Below, one piece after another: positions 22,107 through 35,423 of a stretch of DNA of 64,000 nt. The stretch spans positions 9,986,096 to 10,050,095 of the forward strand of contig NC_067485.1 of assembly GCF_947179515.1 (NCBI RefSeq), given 5' to 3'. Positions within the stretch are counted from its first letter, which is position 1; each line of letters begins with the position of its first letter. Made by a program: the position numbers and the translations under genes. Under the pieces are notes generated by a model. The model had not been told where the DNA came from and ran no database searches. It saw nothing but the letters and a program-made list of their open reading frames with translations. The stretch comes from Apodemus sylvaticus. Taxonomy: Eukaryota > Chordata > Mammalia > Rodentia > Muridae.

Positions 22107-25100
22107 AACTCCCCAGGTCTTCGCACTTAGTTCACAATGATGGGAGAAAATAAACTCAGCCTCCTCTCAGTGAAAGGAGACACCGTGTTCTTGGAATCCC
22201 AACCATAAGGCTCAACCTGAGAGCTGTGTCCTCAGTCAATCCCCTTGGACCCTTCATGCCAACTAAGGTTACCCCTTTCTTCTGAATGCCAATACCACCC
22301 TGTGCTTCCCTCTTGCTGTATGTTGATGGTCTTGCAAAGATGCCTGTGAACTTATCCAAGTGTATGGTAGCCAGAGGGTATCTAAACCCTCTGATAGAAA
22401 GTCCTAGCCCTAACGTACAAATCATTTTCAAATGTTTAATCTTATAAAACTCAAGACAAATCCTGGTTCAGAAGACAAGGGCTGGGTAGGATACTGACCC
22501 CTATAGGCCTTTCAGTGTTGGGAGGTAGAATTCTAAAGTGATCCAAAGCACTGGAAAGATAACAGTATGCAGAGTGGAGACAATTCCTTAAGTCCTAAGT
22601 GGGAGTAGAGCTGAAAGACCATAAATAAGTCTAGTATCGTCTGTGGATTCGCTTTCAATTCGAGGTGGTTTTGATATTAAGGTAGTTTTTTTTTTTTTAA
22701 ATTCTTCCTTGCTTGTTTACTTTTTTGTTTGTTTATCTGCTTGGTAAACAAATAAACAGGTAAAAGTGAGCTAAAGGAACACTTGTGAGTCTCAGCTTAG
22801 ACTCCAGAAAGAGAATTAAGGCAAATCTGTAATACTGCAACAAAGAGCTCGCATGCACCCAGGAATGGCGAACATGGCACAGAAAACATCTAAAGACATA
22901 CACAGGACCGAAGAGAGGAGAGTTAATGGCTGGCAAACCGTCCTGTGGCTCACACACCGCAGGCATTTCAGCCTGCACTGGTAGTCCGTATTTATATTCT
23001 TGGCATGCTGCAGGAGATAGATTGACTTCAAATGGTCCTGAGGAGCAAGGCACAAGGGTGCCTGGAAGAAGCTAACACAAATCCTCTCTGCAGTATTGGA
23101 TCCATACCTGACGGTTTCACAGGACTCCCCCGGGCCCCGCCAGACAGATAGTGATTCTTCAGAAGCAAGTGAGCTGCCGTGAGAGGTGGCCTCAGCCATG
23201 AAGAATTAGACCCCTCAATGGAGCGACAGACTTTTCAGATCCAGACCATAAAGTTCAAATGCTCAACGTGTTTAAATACAAAAGGCAATTTAGGACTTAG
23301 ACAATGAGTTATACACTTATCAGAGAGTGTTAGGCTAATTCAAAATGTCTGAGGTTGAGAAATAAAATCATGGAAAGCACTCTCAATGAGAAAACACACA
23401 GCTGAACTCCTGCACAGGACCCAAGCCCTTTATCCCAAATACTCATAGCTAAGCTATCTGCTCAAGAAAGTCTTATATCAGCCCTTGAAAGGTTAGCCTC
23501 GGAACCGGAGTTCCTCCTGCTGGTCTGGATGGAGTGTCTTCCAGCGGACAGTGCCAATGGCCTGATCTTCAGCTGAGGTGCTGTCCAGAGGCCATGGAGC
23601 CCTTCGGAGGGGACAATAATGATGTCATGGAGGTATGCTCCTGAAGGCTCCTTCATGCTTCTGTCCCTGTGCTTCCTGGTCACTCTGAGCTGAGAAACTG
23701 AGTGATCACTTGCCATACCCCTTGATGTCCTCTCTATGGTTCCAAAGCAACGAATCCAGCCAGCCGTGGGCTGGACCCTCTGAGAACATGTGCCTACGTT
23801 GATCTTTTCTCCTCTTTTGAATGTTTTGGGAATTCGTCACAGCCACAGAAAGCTGGCTCAACATGAGACCTTTACTCTCTACTACTGCTGCATTGAGAAA
23901 TTACATTTTTGGCATCTGAACTTCTCAGAAACCCATTCAAGTCAGAATGCCATATGATTTAAAAAAAAAAATAGCCAGAAACAGAAAGCCATTCATTATC
24001 AATACACATAACAACATACTGTGTATTAAATTAATTATGCAATGAAAAACCAGGCTCAGGATAATATACATTGATTACATTAATAAAAACTTCATAAAAT
24101 ATAAGCTACTGATCTTTGCTGGAAGGATGAATCAATGGTTAGCTATTGTGGGGAGGAAGATAATGAGAAGGGGGATTTCAAAGGGCGTGAGGACAGCTTG
24201 AAGTCTGACGTATGATAAATAACTGGATTATGGCCATGATTCTGCAAGTGTATGCAGATATTTATACTTAACCAGAGCTCTTTGAAGTATAGATTTAAAA
24301 AATGTAGGTTTTTTTCATATTTTGATTATACATCAATACAAGTGTTTAAATACTTGTTTAAGCATTCAGGTCACACCTTTTGGGTGTATCCAGGGAGTGG
24401 CCCATTCTTGCAGTTGCTTCCATGTCTCTCAGATCTCAGTTCAGTTGATGACACTCCCCATCTGCTAGAAAGACTTTGTTCTTCCATCTTATCTGCTAAC
24501 GGAAGGATGGAATTGATGCTTTCTGATTGTGTTGTTTCCCTCATTCCAACTTTGAAAGATATAAAAAGGTATGAGCTTCCATCAGAGTCTCCTTTCATGG
24601 AGAAACTGCTTCTGAAGCCGCCTCGGGTTTTAGCCTCCTTCTGGGCAGATACCTGCTTTCCATGTGGCAAGAATGGCATTTTTCTCCTTCTTTTGGAGGA
24701 AGAGGTCTTGACAACTGAACATCAACCACAAGAGCCAACTGGAGAGTGGCAGATGTCGTAGAGGAAACCTCCTGGTGATCCTTACATCTAGTGGGCTTTC
24801 AGACTTAGGTGAAGGTCCAACTGGGTCTGAGAGGAGAACCAGTGGCTGGCACAGGAGGGCAGCCTCCCAGAGTAGTGTGACACAGCCATTCATGCTGTAG
24901 GTGACAGAGGAGCAAGGGCAATGGAGAGTTGCTGATTTGTCCTCTTACTCTGTAGGGTTCCAGCTCCGTCCATCTAGGCTCCAAGTCCTTATACATGCAA
25001 AGGGCGACGAACTCAGCTAGAGCTCACCTTGGGTCTTCTAAGGTTGTCCTTCAGAGTCACAATCACACTTCTTATGTGCTAGGCCCCTGCCTGTCACTGG

Positions 25101-25399
25101 TTCTATTCCAAGACTGCACTCTATATCTGGAGACGGCAGATATGGAAACAGATTGTGATTTAGGTATAAAGCAGTAGACAGACAGACAGACCGGAGAAAG
25201 TTGATGCATCTGTCACAGGGCAGAACTTGTCCAGAGCTGCAGCTCTCTGTGTTTCGGTTTCCTTCTCTGCAAAGGAGGCTGAAGGGTTTTTTATGAGAAA
25301 CTAAGTTAATTCATACTAAGTTCTCAGAACCTTTTAAGTCGCATCGATATGCCTGTAGTGGATTTTACTAATTAATTAATTAGTTAATTAACTAACTTC

Positions 25400-26345
25400 A
25401 TATCTCAATCACAGCTCCCTCTCCTCTTCTCCTCCATCCTGGCTCCTCTCTTTCTCCTCAGAGAAGTGGAGGCCTCCCATGGGTATCAACCACCTTAGCT
25501 TGTCAAATCATGGTAAGACTAGGCATATCTTCTACTAAGGCTATGCAAGGCAGCCCAGTTAGGGGACAGGGATCCAAAGGCAGTCAACAGAGTCAAAGAC
25601 AGCCCCAGCTCCTGCTGTAAGGAGTCCCACATAAAGACCAAGCTGCACAACTGTTATATATGTTCAGAGGGCCCAGGTCTGCCGCATACATGATCTCTGG
25701 TTGGTGGTTCATTCTCTGTGGGCCCCTGTGGGTTGAGGTTAGTTGATTCTGCAAATTTTCTTGTGGTGTCCTTGATCTCTCTGGTTCCTTCAGTCCTTTC
25801 TTCCCTCTTCCCTAGTATTTCCTAAGCTCTGCCTAATGTCTGGCTGGGGGTCTCTACATCTTCCAACAGTTACTGGGTGGAGCCTCTCAGATGACAGTTA
25901 CGCCAGGGCCCAGTCTACAAGTAGAGCAGAATGTGATTGATAGCGTCTGGGGTGGGCACTCTCTCTCACGGCATATGTCTCAAGCTGGCCCAGGCATTAA
26001 ATGGCCATTTCCTCAATTTCTGCTCCATCTTTAACCCTGAAAATCTTATAGGTAAGACAAATTGTAGGACAAAGGCTTTGTGGCTGAGTTGGTGTCCTAG
26101 TCTGTCGTTGGAAGTCTTGCCTGGTTACAAGAGCTGGCTGGCTCAGGTTCCATGTCCCCCACTGCTAGGAGTCTTACCTATGAGTCCCCATCATAGATTC
26201 CTGGGAGTTTCCTTTGTCCTAGGTTTCTAGCTCCAGAGATGATCCCCCTGCAATCCCCAACAACCTCCCCCCAACTGATTCCAGTTCTCTCTCCCAGTAC
26301 TCTCCTTCTCTGTCTTCCCCAACTGTATCCCTCCTCTTCCCCTCC
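25400..26345 (-). mobile_element. Old L1 retrotransposon 3' end, antisense
   Basis: The words 'ctctggttggtggttcat', 'gtgggcccctgtgggttgag', 'cttgtggtgtccttgatc' and 'gctctgcctaatgtctggct' are the reverse complement of L1 3' sequences. Further right, 'gtcttgcctggttaca' and 'gctaggagtcttac' also occur in rodent L1s. Divergence suggests an Lx-age copy. The 5' limit is uncertain. Confidence 0.75.
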
Positions 26346-26372
26346 CCTTCCTTCCCCTCCTCTACCTGGTTC

Positions 26373-26414
26373 TATCCATCCATCCATCCATCCATCCATC
26401 CATCCATCCATCCA
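26373..26414. repeat. (ATCC)n tetranucleotide repeat
   Basis: About ten perfect ATCC units adjoin a polypyrimidine tract at 26280-26370. Confidence 0.95.
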
Positions 26415-26659
26415 CCCCCTATGTTTATTCTCTTTCCTCTACTTAAGCTCCTCCCCGGTCTCCCCTCCGGTGCTAGGGGCCTCAGGTTTCACTTCATTCT
26501 CAGTATTTTCTTCTGCCTTCAGTTCCCACATACATGAAGTTGTACCATAGTCTTTGAACAATGGAGGGAGCAGTGGTGTTAAAGACAGCGAGGACCTCTT
26601 GTTGAAACCATCTCTGGAGCAGTCCTTGGCTGGGGCAAGAATAATTTACTCATTGGTGG

Positions 26660-26660
<1 letters not shown>

Positions 26661-26709
<49 letters not shown>
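26661..26709. repeat. (CA)n microsatellite
   Basis: A perfect CA run of about 24 units. Confidence 0.95.
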
Positions 26710-26710
<1 letters not shown>

Positions 26711-27634
26711 ACTTTGACTCCAACATGGACGACAATCACACTTTTCTCTGTAACAATGCTCAGGCTTGTAGTTCATCTCTCTCACATGTAGTAAGCAAGG
26801 TCAGGTATGGGGGTTCATGTGTGAAGTCAAGGTGGGCCTGAGTTTAGAACTGCCTTGCCTAGGTGGTGGCAGGGAGTGGACAAAGACCCACCCACCCAGC
26901 TCTGGAGGTGTGGGTGTCTGCCTGTCTGTCTGCAGGCTCAGCACCTCATCACCTTGTCCCAGCCCGCCCTCACTCGGGTGCTGGCTCCGTCAGTCCCCTG
27001 GCGGCACTTTTCAGAGCTTGCCCATGACAAGGAGTTGTGTGGGCTTTGCTGGGGTCTTTGAGCCAAGGTTAAAAAGTGTCTGTGGCAGCAGCCTGTTTTG
27101 TTTCTGTGTTAGCTATTCCCATGATGGATTCATGTCTGCCAGATGTATAGGGAGAACCCACTTAGTGGAGGACTCTTTGGGGGTCCCCAGGAATTGAAAA
27201 AAGACAACTCTGTCTGCTGGATCACAGACCAGGGTCTGCTCCAGAGCCACCACTTTTTACCACATTTGATCTGAGCATTCCACCTCAGATCCTCCCTGTT
27301 GACCAAGTAGACATGGCTCATGAGTATCAGGAACAGAGTCACACAGCCTGCCCTGTGCCACCGCCTTGCTTCACTGGTTACGACACCAGTCCTGGGGGAT
27401 GAGCACTGTCCTGTCCTCAAATCCCTTCTTCAGATAATGCAGAGGAAGAGAGATGACAAAAAGGCAACAAAGAGAGCAGGTAGGAGGAAGAGACTCAGAA
27501 TCACTTCCATAGTTCCTTAGTCTGAGACGGAAGATCCAGGTTATGGTACAGTATCACCCTGACTCCCAAAGCAGATAGCAAGACAATCTCAATTCAGAGT
27601 CATCTATGAGGATTCTGTCAATGATAAGAAGAAA

Positions 27635-27635
27635 G

Positions 27636-27666
<31 letters not shown>

Positions 27667-27720
27667 TGTGTGTGGTGTGTGTGGTGTGTGTGTGTGTGTG
27701 TGTATGGTGTGTGTGTGTGT

Positions 27721-27759
<39 letters not shown>

Positions 27760-27772
27760 TGTGTGTGTGTGT

Positions 27773-27803
<31 letters not shown>
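27635..27803. repeat. Long (GT)n tract with periodic GG breaks
   Basis: About 170 bp of GT repeats are broken at intervals by 'tggtg' steps and one 'tat'. The apparent Cys/Val and His/Thr ORFs here are read from the repeat. Confidence 0.95.
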
Positions 27804-27807
<4 letters not shown>

Positions 27808-28193
27808 ACACACATCTTACAAGGAATATTGCTGCAGACTGAAGCTGTTAATCCCATCTAGGCAAAGGGGTACAAATGACAATACAGGCCAGCCTGGCAG
27901 TTCTTAGATTCAGTTTTGCTGCCCTGGTGTGTTTTCCGGGGCCACCCACAGATTGTTTCTCAGTGGTAAGGGCTCTCTAGCTAACACCTCCCTGCTTCCC
28001 TTCCTTGACATGTGAGATTGGATCTCCCAGTTTTGAGCAGATCACGGAGATGTGGGAAATGGAGATCTACAACTCTGAAGACAGTAACTCCTCCAGTCAT
28101 GCCCACTTACCTGACTTGCAGGTGGTTGTCATGGAAACATGTTTTGTTTTTATTTTGGTCTTGGGCCATGGTCATTGTCTTATTACAGCTTCC

Positions 28194-28195
<2 letters not shown>

Positions 28196-28265
<70 letters not shown>
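28196..28265. repeat. (GA)n homopurine tract
   Basis: An uninterrupted run of about 35 GA units, all purine on the plus strand. Confidence 0.97.
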
Positions 28266-28268
<3 letters not shown>

Positions 28269-28796
28269 GAGGAAAGTGCTTTACCCAGCAGTCTCAGGGG
28301 CCACTGCAGACAGACAGGTTGAAGATGAGAGGGCTGCAGGAACTCTCTGGGGAGGCCCCTAGGCATCCCGCCCCCATTACCCTATCACAGAAGCAGAGGA
28401 CTTGTGTAAGGGATCCTCAGTGCTGTCTGACAGTCACCCAGACTGTAGTCCCTGAGTGATTCCACCCCCCTGGCAAGGGAGGCTGCCCTCACTCCCGCCT
28501 GCCCACCGCCCACCCGGGTTCTTCCACTTTGTTGATACAGAATAGTTCATCTGTGGGCGGGAATGAAGGTTCCTGAGGTTGCTTGGCTTTCAGAGCTCAC
28601 AGCCTTCCTTGATTGCATGTCTTGTAGCCCACGTCTTTATCACTGTATCTGTCATTTTTCTTGGCTTGCCACTTCAGTCACTCAAAACAGTGTTGCTGTA
28701 TTGCTTTGGGATCTCTTGGGCTTTTTTTTCCTTTTTCTTTCTTTCTTCCAATGTGGTTTGCATCAACTCCAGGGTAATAATGGCAGGAGTGGAGAG

Positions 28797-28898
28797 TAGC
28801 ACCCACTGCAGTGCACCCCACAATCAGGGCCTGTCTCCCAAGGGAAGAATAGCACCCACTGCAGTGTACCCCCAATCAGGGCCTGTCTCCCAAGGAGA
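28797..28898. repeat. Direct duplication, about 50-bp units
   Basis: 'agcacccactgcagtg' and 'caatcagggcctgtctccca' occur twice in tandem with a few differences. Confidence 0.9.
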
Positions 28899-29688
28899 GC
28901 AGAGAGTTAGCCCCGAGTCGCTTCACCCTGTGCCGGGGGCTGCTCATCAGCAGACTCCATCCTCACAGCCACCCAGGGTTGCAGGCTTCTGCCTGTGTCT
29001 CAATGGGTAAAACCATTGCAGGATTCTGTGGATAAGTGGGTAGAGTCCTTAACATTCATGTAGAGGTTTGTCTTTGCCTAAGTATGAAGACAGTGCGGGT
29101 CTGGAATGGAGATTTAACTGAATGGTTTGGTCTTCTATAACCTGTTGCAGCTTGTAAAGGGTTGCCTTTCCTGGTTTAATCTCAGGGAAGCATAGTATTC
29201 TGGGGCTTGTTTGAAGTGGCCCTAGATGGCCTATTAGAGTCATTCGCTTAGGTATTGATTGGTATCTCAAGTTTACTGTAGCCAAAGAGCGTTCTTGAAT
29301 CTCCTTGGCCCTGGTGACTTCACAAGTTTGCGGTTGACTCCATACCCTGGCACTGTGACTCAGGTCAAGCACCTTGGGGTCATCTTGACTCTTTGTTTTC
29401 CCGTTGTTCCCTGTAGCCAATCCTAGCCAACTTCATCATTATTGCCTCTGTCCCATTAGTGGTATAAGCCATCATCTTCTCTCGCCCAAGCCATCGCATG
29501 GCATCCTTGATGGTCTCTGTGTCCATCAATATTAGATTGCAGGTATTCTTCACAGGAAGTTAGAGAACAATGTCCTTATCCTGCTGCCTACGTTCTGACC
29601 CCTGTATCTTACTGTGTCTTCTCCATGGCTCTGGTCCAGCGAGCATGCATGCTTCCTTCATACATGTTGAACTTGGCTCAGACGAGGG

Positions 29689-29690
<2 letters not shown>

Positions 29691-29727
<37 letters not shown>
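29691..29727. repeat. (AC)n microsatellite
   Basis: A perfect AC run of about 18 units. Confidence 0.95.
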
Positions 29728-29728
<1 letters not shown>

Positions 29729-31289
29729 CCATCATCATCAACACTCTTCCTCTGGAACTTCCAGTATCTGGCTCCGACTTCCTATCCTGGTCTTAGCTGG
29801 AAGTTTGTCTCTACTGAGTTCTTACAGCATAACTAGCTCCTCTCAGATCCTTTCATCCCCACTGCCTTCCTTTCTCATTCAAGAGGGAATAGTAGGAGGG
29901 AATGTGGTCCCACCAGGGCAGTTATGGGAGGCTCCATGAGGACCTGCGTGAAGGAAGGGCTTCCGGGAGGGATCATGCAGAAGCACAGAGGAAGGGTGTG
30001 GCCCGGGGACCACACCCTTCCCTCCACACACCTGCAACCCTGCTTAGCTCTGTTGAGCAGAATTCTATCTCCAGTACCTACTAGAGTGTGTAGCAGCTAA
30101 CAGAGCTCATTGAATGTTTGTGGAAGGATGGGGTGGAGTAGAGGGGAGTTAGTCTTCGGGAAGATGAAGGAAGGGACATGAAAGCTGAGTCCTGCATCAC
30201 TTGCATCTGCGTATCTCATGTTCCTTATCTGGCCAGCTCCCCGAGGCCCCACGCCCATCCCCTCCCCAGTCCCTTGTCCCTGCTTGACTCTTGACTGCGG
30301 TGTGCAGGACACCCCAGGACCCGAGGTCCCAGTTGCATTGTGCGGCTTCTACCTTTATTTTCTGCTCCTGGCTAAGTTCCGTGGTCGGATTAGTATGTAG
30401 AGCTGTGGGCAGGGAGGGAGTTAGACTGGAATCTGAACCAGAGCCAGAGAGTAGGATAAGAAGGAGAGAGTGTTTCATGAGCACAGGTGCCTGGCAGTCT
30501 CAGGAGACTCGCCTTGCATCTTGTCAAAGCTCTTTGCTTAAAAGCCCGAGGGAACAAAGACATTTTCCTTTAAAAGAAATCTGCCTATTCACTATATGCC
30601 ATGGTCTCTCCTCCCTCGGCCTGGGGACTATGGAATATTTGAGAGGTGTCTCACGCTTTCAAGATGAAACTACACATCGACCGGACTTGACTGGCTTCTG
30701 CTATCTGCTGCTGCCGCCAGCAGAAAGCCTGCCCACCAAGCTCTGCTGAGTGCCTGGGAAGGGATTAGACTTGGTACCTGTGCTGGATGAGGGGCTCCAG
30801 CTTAGCTTCCACTTTGCCTCTGTTGGCAGGATACTGAGCATCACTACAATACAAGGTCAGGTGCCCCCGGGCAGTCTGTGCTTGTGTGCTAGACATGGTG
30901 TGATTCACAGAGGAAGAGAGGTCAGGAGATGGCCCAGGCACAGCCCAGGGTGCTGTTCTTCCCCACACAGACATATTAAAGCGAGGTGCCCTGGGCCTCA
31001 GAGATGTGTCTGCTGGCTAATTACGTCTCTGCAAGAAGTTTAGAAATTGCACAGCAATTTCGTTGACAACAGGATGGACTCGAGATTGCCTTCCCGCAGA
31101 CCGCGGCTTGTTTGCTCCACAGGCAAGCTCAGTCCTCTGCCATTGAAATGGAACCTTAAACCGACAGCCTGTCTGGAGTGGGATTTATGTGTTTGGTTAG
31201 AGAACGTATTGTTTTCCTTTGTGTTGTTTTAAGTGACAGATCATCTCCAGGTGGTTATGCATCTTCATGGGATCAAGACCAAGTCAGGG
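29728..31289. other. Unique intronic sequence
   Basis: No conserved exon or nameable repeat. It contains a 12-bp stem hairpin at 29990-30021. Confidence 0.45.
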
Positions 31290-31337
31290 AGAAAAAAAAA
31301 CAAAAAACAAAAAACAAAAAACAAAAAACAAAAAACC
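31290..31337. repeat. A-rich (CAAAAAA)n tract
   Basis: About six units of CAAAAAA follow 'gagaaaaa'. Confidence 0.9.
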
Positions 31338-31410
31338 TGCCAAGGCTCCTCATGTGAGACCCAGTGCTCCACCCCACTATCTACCAGTGAGCACTGATTT
31401 GGGGCAAGAC

Positions 31411-31600
31411 TATGTTTTTTGTTTGTTTGTGTTTTGTTCTATGTATATGACTATACTGTCACTCTCTTCATACACACTGGAGGGAGGGCATGGGACTACA
31501 TTACAGATGGTTATGAGCCACCATGTGGTTGCTGGGAATTGAACTCAGGACCTCTGGAAGAGCAGTCAAAGCTCTTAACCAGTGAGCCACCTCTCCAGCC
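31411..31600 (-). mobile_element. B2 SINE
   Basis: Read on the minus strand it starts GGCTGGAGAGGTGGCTCA and runs through 'ttcaattcccagcaaccac' and 'catggtggctcataacc', ending in an A-rich tail at 31411-31440. The tRNA-derived head with its B box is intact enough to recognise. Imperfect flanking repeats (gactatg at the left, gactacg at the right) may be the target duplication. Confidence 0.9.
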
Positions 31601-31962
31601 TGACTACGGGTTTTTAAATTCTCCCAGGGGCAGAAACGTCTGTCCTCTTCTCCTACAGGCTGGAAATTGCACCCCTCCCAACCCCACCTCTCATTTGCCT
31701 AGAACACAAAGCTTTTCCCAGAAAATAATTTAGGGCTTGAAGCTCTCCCTTACTTCAGTCAGTAGAACCTTTCTGATCCCAGAAGTTCTGAAGCAAGCAG
31801 TGCCGGGCATCAGTGAAGGGAGGGAAGAGCCTGTCACCTCCAGGAATTCCCATGACTACAAGCACATCTCGTATTGAAAATGGACAACAGGGATTTATTT
31901 CTCACAAAATCAAAATGTGAAACCGTTTTAGAGCCATAAAGCCTTTCGAACCAAGGCTTCGC

Positions 31963-31992
31963 AGTGTGTGTGTGTGTGTATGTGTGTGTGCA
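31963..31992. repeat. (TG)n microsatellite
   Basis: A short TG run with one TA break. Confidence 0.85.
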
Positions 31993-34900
31993 TAGAAACT
32001 TACATTTCAAAGGGGCTATCCTCAACATCTATACTGATCATTATCATTCAAATACCCAGTATTTCCCCACCCCACTCCCCAAATCATGACCATATCTCTA
32101 TATGATCCGTAGGTATCCCCCAAAGTTCTCATGCTGGCAACTGTAAGAGATGAGGACTACTAAATGCAATTGACTGATAAAGACGCCATCTTGAAAAGGG
32201 ATTGGTACTGGTCACACAGAGCTCGCTAGGCCTTGCAAGGCCACCCATTTAGTCAACCCTTCCTCTTCATGGCCTGGTTCCCTTTCTGTTTCACCAGAAA
32301 CCAAACCAGCAGGGCTACTGATCTTGCTACATATACCTTTTCTTATTAGGCAGTGCTGAGCATGGGGTATTTGTTAAGAACAACAGAACATGAACAAATA
32401 CAAAAATTCCTACTGCAAACCAGAGGCAGTTGCTGACACTGCCCTGCCCCCATATTTGTCAGAACTGGGTTTGGTAAGGGCAGAGTTTGGAGGAGTTAAC
32501 TAGAAAATGCCTGCAAATAGAGCATTGTGGGTAATTCTTCTGGGGCTCTGAAGAGACTAGGAAGGAGCTAAAATGTCTCACAGGCAAGCTGAGTGCCTGT
32601 GACCAGAATGCTAATGAGTTTCAGATAGAGAGAGAGGATGCACTTTTGGAAATCGGAGCAAAGGCTATCCTTATTACACATTGCAAAGAGCTTGGGTGAA
32701 TGACATTCACTCCTAGGCCTAGGGGTTTATGGGAAGTGGAATTTACCAAGTCCATGACCTTGGGTGTCTTGCAGAAGCATCTTCTAAGGAAGACGTTGGA
32801 TGAAGTCTTGAATAGTTTTAATGGATACAGGAGGATTTGGGAGCCCTGGTAAAACCTAAAGGTGGGATTTGCAATGGAAAAGAATATAAGATCTGATCCA
32901 TTCACAGCCAGACCTGGGAAAGAACATAGAAAGAAACACGCACACACACAGACATGGAAAAACAAAGGAAACCGTTGATGAGTCCAACACACATCACTGA
33001 AGATTCTGAGAAGCCGTTATTTTTAATCTGAGCAATAGAGGGAAGACCTCAAAACTGGTTCAGAAACCTACTAGCTTAGGCCAGAGACTGCACAGCAGTC
33101 CCAGGGAACAGGCCAAGGGCATCCTTACAGCCTCCCTGTATGTCTCTGCCTCAGCAATCTGCTTTGCTCCCTGCCTGCCCCACCCATGGTTCACGATGGC
33201 CCGACCATGGCTCATGTCACTGTCCCTGAGGCACCATTAGTCACATGGTGCTAATTCTACAGGTGTGCCAAATGTTAGAGCTGTGGGGCTATGGCAGCTT
33301 CCACTCAGACTTTAGAGGAGAGCCTGCGACACCAGGCAGAGGGGCAGGAGGTAGCCACTGCAGATATTATCCAATATTGTACTCGCTCAGCTGCTGGGAG
33401 TGATGCCTTCACTCTTTGAGCGCTAAGAAAGCAACATGTCATGCCAGGCTGGTGGCACTGCAGGCATTAGCTTGCAAAGCAAATCCCAGAGAGTAGCTGT
33501 GCAGGGCAGAGCTGCCTGAAGCTCTGGAGGCCCACTGTAGCCATATTGAGCACAGGATGCCGGACTCTGAGCTGTAAGATTTAATGTCTGTTCTGATGGG
33601 TCTGTGCCTTGCCCAGAGCCTGGATTCTGTTTTGTTTGCTCACTTTGTCCTCTGGGATAGAGATGTCGCCTTGTGGACACTGTTTATTCTGTGTCGCTGG
33701 ATCTTGGAGGTGCATGCACGAGGCTTCTGTTTGATTTTACAGGCTCACAGCTGGGAAGAGTTTTCCTTGAGGCGCAGATGAGACTTTGAACTTGTTTTAA
33801 GCAATACTGGAACAAAATAAGACTTTGGACTTTGGGAGATGGAATGATTATATTTCGTATTGTAAGAACAGTGCGTGAGGAGGTTTTTAATTTCTGGGAC
33901 AAAAATCGACTGAAGAGAGGAAAGACTTGGGCTAATGATTCTGGGAGGTTTGGAGTTTCCGTGCCTCCTCACTTGAATATATTATTGGGTCAGAGGTTAA
34001 GGCAAAATGTCATAGTGACAGGGGCATATAGCTGAGAAAGCTGCTGATCCCATCACAGCCAGGAAGCAGAGATGTATAGAGAAAACAATGTATAGAGAAA
34101 AAGGCCAGAGACAAGGAAGGCGGGCTTGCCATGGCCCACCTCCTCGGATTAGATGGCACTTGTCACAGTTTCTGCCACCTTTCAAAAGGCCATTCAGTTA
34201 CGAATCATTAACCTGCCCATTTATTAATGGAAGAATTAGTACAAGCCTCAGCCCATGGGAGGCATTTCGTCTCTAAACCATAACAGACACAAACCTTTAA
34301 ACTCTTTGGTGAAATGCTATGGTTTGGGTGTGTCTACTTCTGCTCCTGTGGAAGAAGCTTGTGGTGGATCTGAAGTCATGGAACCATGAAGAAGTGGAAT
34401 AAAACACTTTGAAACATGCCTCCCCACCCCCTGCCCTGGGTCCTCATGCCCTTATAAGTGAGCCTCTCCTTTAGGCTCTAAGTCTTCTCAAACTCCCCTC
34501 AGGAGATTGGGTTCTTCTTGAGCTGTTGGGTATGCACAGCTCTGGGAGCCTTCGTGACTAGAAAATGTCACACACTGCCACTATACTTGCATAATGTCCA
34601 GCCCCTGCCTCAGGGAGCAATAGCCAGGCAAGATGGTCCTTTACTTCTTATATAGTAGAGGCAGGTTTTATCCACGGGAAATCTAGTGATTGGGCAGAGT
34701 GAAGGAGGCAGGGGGATGAAGAAACCAGAAAGTTCCGACAGCCACTGTCGGGCTCCTTTCTGGAATTCAGATATGCTTTGCCATTGGGTGTCCGATTAAC
34801 CCAGGAGGTGGCATAGGAAAACATGGGGTTCTTTTCGGTGAGAAAGGATGAGGCAGGCTACCTAGGGAGTCGCTGTGCTAAATGCTTTATGAGCATTTTT

Positions 34901-35327
34901 ATTTCATTGGCCTTCAATTTAACAGCCTTTAATTTAGACACTGTTACTTGGAGTGGGCAGAAGGGAGAACCAGGCTCAACTAGTGTGTGGCACAGTTGCG
35001 ACCAAGCTGAGGTCTGCCCTGCCACAGAGCCCATTTCTCCAGCCCAGAGTGACGTGCCTCCTGGGGCCAGGAGGGGCAGTTTTCAGAGGGTTGGGAGGTA
35101 AAGGGAGACATCGCCAGCATACAGCTTCCTGCCTCGCCCGCCATCAGTCTGACAGAGTGAGGGCCTTATGAGGGTCGCAGGAGCTGATTTGTCCAAGCCA
35201 CTACCTACTGTTTCTGTTATCCCCCTTGCAACTGAGTGTTGCGTGTGGAAGGTGAGGAGGGAGTCTTCCTTGCATGGGGAAGCAAGTGTTCTTTCTTTTC
35301 TACCAGGACCTGTTCCCTCAGAGACAC

Positions 35328-35332
<5 letters not shown>
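31993..35332. other. Intronic sequence with possible old repeat at 33580-34290
   Basis: No coding exon seen. The segment 33780-34290 ('gactttgaacttg', 'gactttggactttggg', 'cagccaggaagcagag') resembles decayed MaLR-internal or related ancient repeat sequence. The rest shows nothing I can name. Confidence 0.35.

Positions 35333-35366
<34 letters not shown>
35333..35366. repeat. (TC)n microsatellite
   Basis: A TC run of about 17 units. Confidence 0.95.
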
Positions 35367-35368
<2 letters not shown>

Positions 35369-35423
35369 AAGCCAAGTTCCCCAAGTCTCTCTAGCACACT
35401 GAGGACCAGGACACCATCCTGCT

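Larger units (their letters stand above)
20193..25399. other. Mostly unique intronic sequence
   Basis: Apart from the 21724 tandem repeat and the 22040 SINE remnant, I see no coding exon and no nameable repeat. The longest open frame (24252-24761, +) has no recognisable domain and lacks splice context. AT-rich parts at 20570-20720 and 23960-24330 could hold regulatory sequence, but no specific evidence shows it. Confidence 0.5.

Noticed and set aside
24252..24761. 169-codon plus-strand open frame
   Set aside because: Composition and residues fit chance reading of intron; no known family and no exon boundaries.
27554..27861. Cys/Val and His/Thr open frames on both strands
   Set aside because: Direct translation of the GT microsatellite.
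28005..28362. Open frames with Arg/Glu repeats as a coding exon
   Set aside because: The repeat part is the GA tract, and no acceptor/donor pair with conserved peptide was found.
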